Below are positions 1 to 6,687 of a DNA stretch of 7,271 nucleotides, piece after piece; position 1 is the first letter of the stretch; the number at the start of each line of letters is the position of its first letter. The stretch comes from Pseudomonadota bacterium (GTDB taxonomy: Bacteria > Pseudomonadota > Alphaproteobacteria > Acetobacterales > Acetobacteraceae). The notes below the pieces were generated by a model. That model was not told the origin of the DNA, searched no databases, and saw only the letters and a list, made by a program, of their open reading frames with translations. The stretch lies in assembly GCA_021841985.1 (NCBI GenBank), contig JAKCCP010000190.1:1-7271 (forward strand). Reading direction: 5' to 3'. The position numbers were made by a program, and so were the translations under genes.

Positions 1-1026
1 GGGCTGGAGCCCGACTGGATCGCCGGCGTCTCGATCGGGAGCATCAACGGCATCATCATCGCCGGCAACCCGCCCGAGCGCCGGCTGGAACGGCTGGAGG
101 AATTCTGGGACACCATCACCGCGCGCCCGGTCGCGCCGTTCCTCGACCACCGCCTGCTCGATGGCGATCTGCCGCGCCGCGCGTTCCACGGCCTCTCCTC
201 CAGCCTCGCGATGACGCTCGGCCAGCCCGGGTTTTTCACCCCCCGCGTGCCCAATCCCTGGCTCGCGCCCCGCGGCGCGCGCGGCGCCACCAGTATTTAT
301 GATACCGCCCCGCTCCGCGCGACGCTGGAGCGCCTGGTCGATTTCGAGCTGCTCAACAGCCGCGCCGTGCGCTACGCCGCCGGCGCCGTCAATGTCGCGA
401 CCGGCAATTTCTATTTCTTCGACAGCGCCCATCAGGAAATCGGCGCCGAGCACGCGATGGCCAGCGGCGCCCTGCCGCCGGCGCTGCCGATGGTGCGCAT
501 CGGCACCGATTTTTACTGGGATGGCGGCGTCGTCTCGAACACCCCGCTGCAACATCTGCTCGACCATGCCGGCAGCAGCAACCTCCTGGTGTTCCAGGTC
601 GATCTTTTCGGCGCCCGCGGCCCGGTGCCGCGCGATATGTATGATGTCCTCGCCCGCCAGAAAGACATCCAATATTCCAGCCGCACCCGCATGGTGACCG
701 ATATGTTCATGCGACTTCACCGCGATAAGATGACGATGCGGCAGCTTTTGGCCAAAATTCCTGACGAAAAACTCGAAGAATCAGAAAAAAAACTCAAGAA
801 GGATCTTTCGAGCCTTCCGGAAATTGCCATTCTCCATCTGATTTATCAGCAAAAAGCACATGAGTGCGAAAATAAAGACTATGATTTCAGCGCTTCCTCG
901 ATGCGTGATCACTGGAAATCCGGCTATCGCGACACCCGCGCCACCCTCCAGCACGAGGATTGGCTGAAAATGCCGAGCGAGGAGCAAGGCATGGTGATGC
1001 ACGACGTGCATCGGGCGGTCGACTGA
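1..1026 (+). CDS. Patatin-like phospholipase with C-terminal DUF3734-type domain (5' end outside window)
   Basis: The open frame runs from base 1 without a start, giving 341 visible residues. It shows the patatin Ser-Asp dyad: the nucleophile elbow GVSIG at window residues 9-13 (Ser codon 31-33) and the DGG motif with Asp at residue 174 (codon 520-522). The glycine-rich oxyanion segment that precedes the elbow must lie upstream of the window. The C-terminal part, with KDYDFSASSMRDHW and a following Gly-Tyr-x-Asp-Thr segment, resembles the DUF3734 extension of alphaproteobacterial patatin-like proteins. Such enzymes hydrolyse acyl esters; the true substrate here is unknown. From memory, relatives often sit near 3-hydroxybutyrate dehydrogenase genes, but any such neighbour is off the edge. 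The segment around 720-900 is lysine/glutamate-rich and much lower in GC than the rest. The internal ATG at 211 is not the real start, because it would remove the catalytic serine. Confidence 0.9.
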   Translation, partial: GLEPDWIAGVSIGSINGIIIAGNPPERRLERLEEFWDTITARPVAPFLDHRLLDGDLPRRAFHGLSSSLAMTLGQPGFFTPRVPNPWLAPRGARGATSIYDTAPLRATLERLVDFELLNSRAVRYAAGAVNVATGNFYFFDSAHQEIGAEHAMASGALPPALPMVRIGTDFYWDGGVVSNTPLQHLLDHAGSSNLLVFQVDLFGARGPVPRDMYDVLARQKDIQYSSRTRMVTDMFMRLHRDKMTMRQLLAKIPDEKLEESEKKLKKDLSSLPEIAILHLIYQQKAHECENKDYDFSASSMRDHWKSGYRDTRATLQHEDWLKMPSEEQGMVMHDVHRAVD

Positions 1027-1039
1027 TTTTCTTCTCCGC

Positions 1040-1615
1040 ATGATCGCGAAAGCAGGCCGCGGCGTCGCCTTCGGGCTGCTGCTGATGACGTGGCCCGGCG
1101 TCATCGTCGTCGCCCGCGCGGCGCCGCAGACCATCGTCGTCGCGCCGGGCAACACCGAAATCGGCTTTCGCCTCTATCTCTTCGGCTTCCTGCCGCTCGA
1201 GGGGCATTTCACCCGCTTTGCCGGCAGTCTCACCGTCGACCCCGCCGATCCCGCCCATTGCGGCGTGACCGTTCGGGTCGAAACGGCGAGCCTCGTCATG
1301 CCGAACGCCGAGGCGCTCAAAATCGCGCTCGGCGTTGATTTCCTCGATGCCGTCCGTTTCCCGACCCTCGCTTACGACGGCGCCTGCCGCGCCGCCTTCG
1401 GCGCACCGCCGCGGCTGGAGGGCGTGCTTTTCATGCGTGGGCGCTCGGGCCCGCTCGCCTTCACGCTTCACCCGAGCGGCGCCGCCTTCGCCGTCAGCGC
1501 CGATCTCCACCGCGCCGCCTGGGGCATGGGCGCCCATCCGCTGCTCGCTGGTGATACCATCCGCCTGCGCGTCACCACCCGGCTGCTGTCCCCGGCGGAA
1601 GCCGCCGCGCACTGA
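1040..1615 (+). CDS. YceI-like periplasmic lipid/isoprenoid-binding protein, secreted
   Basis: 191 residues, the usual size for the YceI family. The N-terminus has a basic start (MIAKAGRGV), a hydrophobic core and an ARA/AP cleavage-like site near residues 26-29, so I expect Sec export to the periplasm. The mature part follows the YceI beta-barrel pattern: an early NTEIGFRLYLFGF strand, a GHFTRFAGSLTVD strand, then the SADFFD-like segment as GVDFLDAVRFPTLAYDG, and a late strand pair near LEGVLFMRGRSGPLAFTL. Family members bind long isoprenoid or lipid chains; this ligand is not known. Two cysteines (C74, C116) might form a disulfide after export. The gene begins 13 bp after the patatin stop with no clear Shine-Dalgarno, suggesting an operon and possible translational coupling. 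The alternative ATG at 1085 would spoil the signal peptide. Divergence from the classic YceI sequence is noticeable, so the family call is good but not certain. Confidence 0.82.
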   Translation: MIAKAGRGVAFGLLLMTWPGVIVVARAAPQTIVVAPGNTEIGFRLYLFGFLPLEGHFTRFAGSLTVDPADPAHCGVTVRVETASLVMPNAEALKIALGVDFLDAVRFPTLAYDGACRAAFGAPPRLEGVLFMRGRSGPLAFTLHPSGAAFAVSADLHRAAWGMGAHPLLAGDTIRLRVTTRLLSPAEAAAH

Positions 1616-1653
1616 CCCGCCCCGATTTTGGTCAACCCCGATTCTCGCCAACC

Positions 1654-1681
1654 TGGACACGACTCGCCGATAAGAGATAAT
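1654..1681 (+). promoter_or_regulatory. Predicted sigma70-type promoter of parE
   Basis: TGGACA (1654-1659) and GATAAT (1676-1681) each match the -35 and -10 consensus at five of six bases, with a 16-bp spacer. Transcription would start near 1688, leaving a short leader of about 19 nt before the parE ATG at 1707. It lies in the only AT-richer part of the gap after the YceI-like gene. A GGAA at 1697-1700, 6 nt before the ATG, could serve as a weak ribosome-binding site. No terminator with a T-run is seen between 1616 and 1653, so read-through from upstream is also possible. Confidence 0.5.
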
Positions 1682-1706
1682 TTGGCGGCGGAAACCGGAA
1701 CGCAAC

Positions 1707-3830
1707 ATGAACGATCTCTTCTCTGCCCTCCCCCCTTCGCCCCGGAAGCCCGCTGCCGATAAGCTGGGGGCCGATAAGCTGGGGGCCGATAAGCTGGGGG
1801 CCGATAAGCTGGGGGCCGATAAGCTGGGGGCCGATAAGCCTGTCGCGGGGAAACCTCCCGCCGCCAAGGCGACCGGCGGCGAGGCCGATTACTCGGCGCG
1901 GGACATCGAAGTCCTCGAAGGGCTGGAGCCGGTGCGGCGCCACCCGGGCATGTATATCGGCGGCACCGATGACGCGGCGCTCCACCACCTCGCCGCCGAA
2001 ATCCTCGACAACGCCATGGACGAAGCCGTCGCCGGCCACGCCAGCGCCATCGAGGTGACCCTCGCCACCGGCAATTTCCTCACCATCCGTGACAATGGCC
2101 GCGGCATTCCGGTCGACCCGCACCCCAAATTCCCGCGCCTCAGCGCGCTCGAGGTCATCCTCACCACGCTCCATTCCGGGGGGAAATTCAACGGCAAGGC
2201 CTATGCGACGGCCGGCGGCCTGCACGGCGTCGGCAGTTCGGTGGTCAATGCCCTCTCGGCGGTGTTCGAGGTCGAGGTGGCGCGCGAGCGCACGCTCTGG
2301 CGGCAGAGCTACGCCCGCGGCAAACCGCAGACGCGCCTCGAAAACGCCGGGCCCGTGCAAAACCGCCGCGGCACCAGCATCCGTTTCCGCCCCGATCCGG
2401 AGATTTTCGCAACCCTCAGCTTCAGCCCGGCCCGGCTCTATCGCCTCTGCCGCTCGAAAGCCTATCTTTTCCGCGGCGTCTATCTCCGCTGGCGCTGCGA
2501 CCCCGCTTTGCTCATTGGCGACGCCGCCGAAATCCCGGCCAATGCCGAACTCCATTTCCCGGGCGGGCTCCGTGACAGCCTGGAGGCCGAACTCGGCGCC
2601 GCCCCCCATCTGCTCGCGCAGATCTTCGCCGGCGAGGCCGAGCTTCCGCCGCATCTCCCGGGCTTGCGCGGCGGCCGGCTGGAATGGGCGCTCGCCTGGC
2701 GCGATGACGAAGACGGCTTCCTCCATTCCTATTGCAACACCATCCCGACCCCGCAAGGTGGGACGCATGAGGCCGGGTTTCGCGCCGCCCTCCTCAAGGG
2801 GCTCCGCGCCTGGGGCGAGCAGCGCGGCAACCGGCGTGCGCTGCAAATCACCGCCGAGGACGTCCTCGCGCCGCTCGCCGCGAAATTCTCCCTCTTCCTC
2901 GCCGAGCCGCAGTTTCAGGGCCAGACCAAGGAAAAACTGACCACCCCCGAGGCGGCACGCCTGGTCGAGGCCGGCATCCGCGATCATTTCGACCATTTCC
3001 TCGCCGGCGATCCGGCCGGGGCCGATACCCTGCTCGGCCATCTCATCGACCGCGCCGAGGAGCGGTTGCGCCGCCGCGAGGCCCGGGACACGCCGCGCAA
3101 AACCGCGACCAGGCGGCTTCGTCTCCCCGGCAAACTCACCGACTGCGCCCGCGAATCCGCCCTCGACACCGAAATTTTCCTGGTCGAGGGCGACAGCGCC
3201 GGCGGCTCGGCGAAACAGGCGCGCGACCGCGAAACCCAGGCGGTGCTGCCCTTGCGCGGCAAAATCCTCAATGTCGCCAGCGCGTCGGCCGACAAGCTGC
3301 GCCAGAACCAGGAATTGCGCGATCTCATCGAGGCCCTCGGCTGCGGCGCCGGGTCACGCTTCGATGTCGGCAAGCTGCGCTATGGCCGGGTCATCATCAT
3401 GACCGACGCCGATGTCGACGGCGCCCATATCGCCTCGCTGCTGATGACGTTTTTCTATCGCGAACTCCCCGAACTCATCCGCCGCGGCCATCTCTTCCTC
3501 GCCCAGCCGCCGCTCTACCGCCTGACGCAGGGCGCGCTCTCGCTTTACGCGATGGACGACGGCGAGCGCGACAAACTGCTCAAAACCGCGTTCAAACCCT
3601 CGGGGAAAGTGGAAATCAGCCGCTTCAAGGGGCTCGGCGAGATGCCGGCGACCATTCTCCGCCAGACCACCATGGACCCGAAGCGGCGCACGCTGCTCAA
3701 GGTCACCATCCCCGACGGCGCCGCCGCGACCACCGAGGATCTCGTCGAGCAGCTCATGGGCCGCAAGCCGGAACTCCGCTTTCAGTTCATCCAGGGCCAT
3801 GCCCACGCCGTCGAGGCCCCTGATATCTAA
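1707..3830 (+). CDS. parE: DNA topoisomerase IV subunit B (ParE), ATPase/TOPRIM subunit
   Basis: 707 residues. ParE pairs with ParC to decatenate and relax DNA using ATP in the cytoplasm. The order is: variable tail (1-61); GHKL ATPase beginning YSARDIEVLEGLEPVR; catalytic Glu98 and Mg-ligand Asn102 in EILDNAMDEA; DNGRGIP (129-135); the GGLHGVGSS lid region (170-178); the transducer QTKEKL (406-411, with the ATP-sensing Gln/Lys pair); and TOPRIM with EGDSAGGSA (from Glu494), PLRGKILN and the metal aspartates of DADVDG (567, 569, 571). RFKGLGEM (from 639) and the short end finishing PDI complete it. I prefer ParE over GyrB because of the length, the lack of the large GyrB insert, and the overall resemblance to alphaproteobacterial ParE. 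Oddity: the tail holds five exact ADKLG repeats plus a degenerate sixth, outside the conserved fold. It is convergent with the acyl-CoA synthetase gene. parC is not in the window. Confidence 0.95.
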   Translation: MNDLFSALPPSPRKPAADKLGADKLGADKLGADKLGADKLGADKPVAGKPPAAKATGGEADYSARDIEVLEGLEPVRRHPGMYIGGTDDAALHHLAAEILDNAMDEAVAGHASAIEVTLATGNFLTIRDNGRGIPVDPHPKFPRLSALEVILTTLHSGGKFNGKAYATAGGLHGVGSSVVNALSAVFEVEVARERTLWRQSYARGKPQTRLENAGPVQNRRGTSIRFRPDPEIFATLSFSPARLYRLCRSKAYLFRGVYLRWRCDPALLIGDAAEIPANAELHFPGGLRDSLEAELGAAPHLLAQIFAGEAELPPHLPGLRGGRLEWALAWRDDEDGFLHSYCNTIPTPQGGTHEAGFRAALLKGLRAWGEQRGNRRALQITAEDVLAPLAAKFSLFLAEPQFQGQTKEKLTTPEAARLVEAGIRDHFDHFLAGDPAGADTLLGHLIDRAEERLRRREARDTPRKTATRRLRLPGKLTDCARESALDTEIFLVEGDSAGGSAKQARDRETQAVLPLRGKILNVASASADKLRQNQELRDLIEALGCGAGSRFDVGKLRYGRVIIMTDADVDGAHIASLLMTFFYRELPELIRRGHLFLAQPPLYRLTQGALSLYAMDDGERDKLLKTAFKPSGKVEISRFKGLGEMPATILRQTTMDPKRRTLLKVTIPDGAAATTEDLVEQLMGRKPELRFQFIQGHAHAVEAPDI
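1755..1839 (+). repeat. 15-bp tandem repeat (5 perfect units plus 10-base partial) inside parE
   Basis: The unit GCCGATAAGCTGGGG occurs at 1755-1769, 1770-1784, 1785-1799, 1800-1814 and 1815-1829 with no mismatch. A partial sixth copy of 10 bases (1830-1839) then diverges. The period is a multiple of three, so each copy adds ADKLG (residues 17-41, then ADKPV). Complete identity at synonymous positions points to recent expansion by replication slippage, and copy number is likely to vary between strains without breaking the frame. Confidence 0.97.
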
Positions 3831-3857
3831 AAGGCTTGTATCCCGGGTTCTCAGAGC

Positions 3858-3897
3858 GGGCAGTGCCGCAGGCACTGCCCAGGGGAAAAGTTTTTTT
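3858..3897 (+). terminator. Rho-independent-like terminator after parE
   Basis: A perfect 10-bp stem GGGCAGTGCC (3858-3867) / GGCACTGCCC (3871-3880) encloses a 3-base loop GCA, 28 bp after the parE stop codon. A run of seven T follows at 3891-3897, but 10 bases (AGGGGAAAAG) separate it from the stem, so it is not a textbook intrinsic terminator. AAAAG at 3886-3890 could pair with part of the T-run, lengthening the structure. The position between two convergent genes supports a termination role. Confidence 0.65.
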
Positions 3898-3898
3898 G

Positions 3899-3920
3899 GT
3901 TCTTTTTTTCAAAAAAGAAC
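3899..3920. terminator. A/T-rich inverted repeat, likely terminator serving both convergent genes
   Basis: GTTCTTTTTT (3899-3908) pairs with AAAAAAGAAC (3911-3920) around a 2-base centre, and in a real hairpin the inner A/T pairs would open to form the loop. Read from the minus strand it lies 22 bp beyond the acyl-CoA synthetase stop and is followed by an A-run and then the GC hairpin at 3858-3880. Read from the plus strand it follows the GC hairpin and T-run. The whole 3858-3920 block looks like one bidirectional termination unit. Confidence 0.5.
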
Positions 3921-3941
3921 ATTCTTCCCACCAAAGCGCAC

Positions 3942-5564
3942 TCATATCGCCTTGGCCCGCGCGCGGAGGACGAATTTCTGCGTCTTCCCGGTCGAGGTTT
4001 TCGGCAGCGGGCCGAACACGACATGGCGCGGCGCCTTGAAATGGGCGAGATGGGCGCGGCAGAAGGCGATGATTTCCTCGGTGCTCACCGCGGCGCCGGG
4101 TTTGAGGGTGATGAAGGCGCAGGGCGTCTCGCCCCATTTCTCATCGGGTTTGGCGACCACCGCCGCGTCCAGCACCGCGGGGTGACGGTGCAGCACCGCT
4201 TCCACCTCGATCGTGGAAATATTCTCGCCGCCCGAGATGATGATGTCCTTGGAGCGGTCCTTGAGTTCGATATAGCCATCCGGATGCCAGACGCCGAGAT
4301 CACCGGTATGAAACCAGCCGCCGGCGAAGGCGTCCCTGGTCGCGTCCGGGTTCTTGAAATAGCCTTTCATCACGACATTGCCGCGCATGAACACCTCGCC
4401 CATCGTCGTGCCATCCTTGGCCACGGGGACGAGGGTTTCGGGGTCGGCGACCATCACCGCCTCGAACACCGGATAGGGAACGCCCTGGCGCGCTTTCATC
4501 CGCGCCTGCTCCTCCGGCGACAGATCGGCCCAGGACTCCTGCCAGGCGCAGACCGTCACCGGGCCATAGACCTCGGTCAGGCCATAGACATGGGTGATCT
4601 CGAAGCCGAGGCGCTCCATCCCCTCGATGACGGCGGCCGGTGGCGGCGCGGCCGCGGTCATCATGGCGATCCGCCGGCCGGCGAAATCGCGGCGCTCGGC
4701 TTCCGGGGCGTGGAGCAGGAGGTTCATCACGATCGGCGCGCCGCAGAGATGGGTGACGCCGGCCTCGGCGATGGCGTCGTACATCGCCCGCGCCTCCACC
4801 CGGCGGAGGCAGACATGGGTGCCGGCGAGCGCCGTCACCGTCCACGGAAAACACCAGCCGTTGCAATGAAACATCGGCAGCGTCCAGAGATAGACCGGAT
4901 GCTGCGCCATCCCCCAGGTGACGATGTTGCCGAGCGCGTTCAGATAGGCGCCGCGATGATGATAGACGACACCCTTGGGGTCGCCGGTGGTGCCGGAGGT
5001 GTAATTGAGGGTGATCGCCTCCCATTCATCGCCGGGGAGGGCGTGGGCGAAGGCGGGATCGCCCTCGGCCAGGAGCGCCTCGTAGTCGATCGCGGCGATC
5101 CGCCGCCCGGCGTCGCTATCGGCGATATCGACGAGAAGCGGCCTCGCGTGCTCGGGCAGCAGGGCGAGAGCGGCTTCGACGGTCTCGGCGTATTCGGTAT
5201 CGGCGAGCAGCGCCTTGGCCTCGCTATGGGCGAGAATGAAGGCGATGGTCGCGGCGTCGAGCCTGGTGTTCATGGCGTTCAGCACCGCCCCCAGCAGGGG
5301 GACGCCGAAATGCGCCTCGAACAGCGCCGGGATATTGGGCGCCATCACCGCGACGACGTCGCCGCGCCCGATCCCGCGCGCCGCCAGCGCCGAGGCGAGG
5401 CGCAAGCAACGCGCCGCACTTTCGGCCCAGGTGAAGCGCCGCGCGCCATGCACCACGGCGAGGCGATCGGGATAGATTGCCGCCGTCCGCGCAAGAAAGC
5501 TGAGCGGCGACAGCGGCACGTGATTCGCCGCGTTTTTTGCCATCTCGAATGCTGTCGCGGTCAT
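3942..5564 (-). CDS. AMP-forming acyl-CoA synthetase (ANL superfamily), probably short/medium-chain
   Basis: 540 residues, the normal length. The enzyme adenylates a carboxylic acid with ATP and transfers the acyl group to CoA. The core motifs are intact: the P-loop YTSGTTGDPKG (188-198), YGLTE (from Tyr327), HTGD (419-422), the hinge region in LKDRSKDIIISGGENIS, and the C-terminal catalytic lysine in PKTSTGKTQKF (Lys527). The segment LPMFHCNGWCFPWT is typical of the acyl-CoA synthetase group that includes plant AAE-type and methylmercaptopropionate-type ligases; substrate cannot be read from the sequence. I place the start at 5564 because the protein there begins MTATAFEM, as in relatives, and a GGGAGG Shine-Dalgarno lies 10 nt upstream (5575-5580). 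The frame stays open further upstream to about 5975, but that part is composition-driven and overlaps denD. The gene is divergent from denD and convergent with parE. Confidence 0.92.
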   Translation of the reverse strand: MTATAFEMAKNAANHVPLSPLSFLARTAAIYPDRLAVVHGARRFTWAESAARCLRLASALAARGIGRGDVVAVMAPNIPALFEAHFGVPLLGAVLNAMNTRLDAATIAFILAHSEAKALLADTEYAETVEAALALLPEHARPLLVDIADSDAGRRIAAIDYEALLAEGDPAFAHALPGDEWEAITLNYTSGTTGDPKGVVYHHRGAYLNALGNIVTWGMAQHPVYLWTLPMFHCNGWCFPWTVTALAGTHVCLRRVEARAMYDAIAEAGVTHLCGAPIVMNLLLHAPEAERRDFAGRRIAMMTAAAPPPAAVIEGMERLGFEITHVYGLTEVYGPVTVCAWQESWADLSPEEQARMKARQGVPYPVFEAVMVADPETLVPVAKDGTTMGEVFMRGNVVMKGYFKNPDATRDAFAGGWFHTGDLGVWHPDGYIELKDRSKDIIISGGENISTIEVEAVLHRHPAVLDAAVVAKPDEKWGETPCAFITLKPGAAVSTEEIIAFCRAHLAHFKAPRHVVFGPLPKTSTGKTQKFVLRARAKAI

Positions 5565-5697
5565 CGCGGACTTCCCTCCCTCTGCGAGCGCATGAGCATA
5601 GCGCGGGCGCGGCATCACGCGAAGCCGCGGCTGAGGGATTGACGCCGGCCCGGCCCGCCGCCACTGATGCCGAGCGGGAGCAGAGGGGGAAAAAACC
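5565..5697. promoter_or_regulatory. Divergent promoter region between acyl-CoA synthetase and denD genes
   Basis: This 133-bp gap must hold start signals for both genes. For denD, TTGACG at 5639-5644 matches the -35 consensus at five of six bases, but only a poor -10 follows (ACTGAT, 5663-5668). A strong ribosome-binding site GAGGGGG (5683-5689) precedes its ATG at 5698. For the minus-strand gene, TATGCT (plus positions 5595-5600) is a possible -10 without a convincing -35. A perfect 10-bp palindrome AGCCGCGGCT (5623-5632) lies between them and could be an operator, though such GC palindromes arise easily in this background. Confidence 0.4.
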
Positions 5698-6687
5698 ATG
5701 CACGTCCTGATCACCGGCGCCGGGGGCATGATCGGCCGCAAGCTCGCGTCCCGGCTCGCGCAGGAGACAACACTCGCCGGACGCGAGATCGCGCGGCTCT
5801 CGCTCACCGATATCGTGACGCCCGAAGCGCCCGCAGCCTTCGCCGGCGGCGTCGAGGCCTGGGCCGCCGATCTTGCCGCGCCCGGCGCCGCCGCAGCCGC
5901 CATCGCCAGGCGGCCCGACGTCATCTTCCATCTCGCCGCCATCGTCTCGGGCGAGGCGGAAGCGGATTTCGACAAGGGCTATCGCGTCAATCTCGACGGC
6001 ACCAGGACGCTGTTCGAGGCGATCCGGGCGGAAGGCGGCAAATCCCCCTATCGGCCGCGCGTCGTCTTCACCTCCTCGATCGCGGTGTTCGGGGCGCCGT
6101 TCCCGGACCCGATCCCGGACGAGTTTTTCACAACGCCCCTCACCAGCTACGGGACGCAAAAGGCGATCGGCGAATTGCTGCTCGCGGATTATTCGCGGCG
6201 CGGCATTTTCGATGGCATCGGCATCCGTCTCCCGACCATCTGCATCCGCCCGGGCAAACCGAACAAGGCGGCCTCGGGGTTTTTCTCCGGCATCCTGCGC
6301 GAGCCGCTGGCGGGGATGGAGGCGGTGCTCCCGGTCGCCGACGATGTCCGCCATTGGCACGCGAGCCCGCGCGCCGCGGTCTCGTTTCTGACCCACGCGG
6401 CGACGATCGACCTCGCTGCCCTCGGGGCGCGGCGCAATCTCGGCATGCCCGGGCTCTCGGCGACGGTTGGCGAGCAGATCGCGGCCCTCGGCCGGGTCGC
6501 CGGCGAAAAAGCGGTGCGCCTGATCCGCCGCGTCCCGGATCCGACCATCGCCGCGATCGTCGCCGGCTGGCCGACGCGCTTTGACCCCAAGCGCGCCCTC
6601 GCGCTCGGCTTCCGGGCCGAGAGCAGTTTCGATGAAATCATCCGCATCCACATCGAGGATGAACTCGGCGGGGTGATGCCGCGCTAG
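5698..6687 (+). CDS. denD: NAD-dependent sugar-acid dehydrogenase, D-erythronate dehydrogenase type
   Basis: 329 residues, extended short-chain dehydrogenase (NAD-dependent epimerase/dehydratase family). The N-terminal Rossmann glycines are in GAGGMIG (G7, G10, G13). The acidic residue at the end of the second strand, in LTDIVTP, fits NAD preference. FHLAAIVSG is the usual fourth-strand segment, and the catalytic set is FTSSIAVFG (Ser126/127) with Tyr151-x-x-x-Lys155 in SYGTQK. Overall it resembles D-erythronate dehydrogenase (DenD), which oxidises D-erythronate to 2-oxo-D-erythronate in the tetronate pathway ahead of OtnI, OtnK and OtnC. None of those partners is in the window; the next gene is an aminotransferase 227 bp away. 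The ATG at 5698 is backed by a strong Shine-Dalgarno, GAGGGGG, ending 8 nt upstream. The family call is firm; the exact substrate is inferred from resemblance and could be another four-carbon sugar acid. Confidence 0.85.
   Translation: MHVLITGAGGMIGRKLASRLAQETTLAGREIARLSLTDIVTPEAPAAFAGGVEAWAADLAAPGAAAAAIARRPDVIFHLAAIVSGEAEADFDKGYRVNLDGTRTLFEAIRAEGGKSPYRPRVVFTSSIAVFGAPFPDPIPDEFFTTPLTSYGTQKAIGELLLADYSRRGIFDGIGIRLPTICIRPGKPNKAASGFFSGILREPLAGMEAVLPVADDVRHWHASPRAAVSFLTHAATIDLAALGARRNLGMPGLSATVGEQIAALGRVAGEKAVRLIRRVPDPTIAAIVAGWPTRFDPKRALALGFRAESSFDEIIRIHIEDELGGVMPR

Noticed and set aside
1755..1839. CRISPR-like array
   Set aside because: The units are directly adjacent, 15 bp, with no spacers, and are in frame within parE; this is a coding tandem repeat.
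1632..3041. 469-codon open frame on the minus strand opposite parE
   Set aside because: It mirrors parE codon bias, has a low-complexity Gly/Ala/Glu/Arg-rich translation with repeated LIGPQ from the tandem repeat, and matches no family I recognise; parE on the other strand has full motifs.
4023..5642. 539-codon open frame on the plus strand opposite the acyl-CoA synthetase
   Set aside because: The translation is rich in Gly, Arg, His and Asp without domain motifs; it is the antisense shadow of a gene with complete catalytic motifs.
5565..5975. N-terminal extension of the acyl-CoA synthetase by 137 codons
   Set aside because: It would overlap denD, has low-complexity Ser/Ala-rich sequence, and the start at 5564 has a good Shine-Dalgarno and the family-typical N-terminus.
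5667..6584. 305-codon plus-strand frame overlapping denD
   Set aside because: It is an out-of-frame Arg-rich shadow of denD, which has the intact Rossmann and catalytic motifs.
5224..6651. 475-codon minus-strand frame spanning denD and the synthetase start
   Set aside because: It is antisense to denD and has an Arg/Gly/Asp-rich composition with no recognisable domain.
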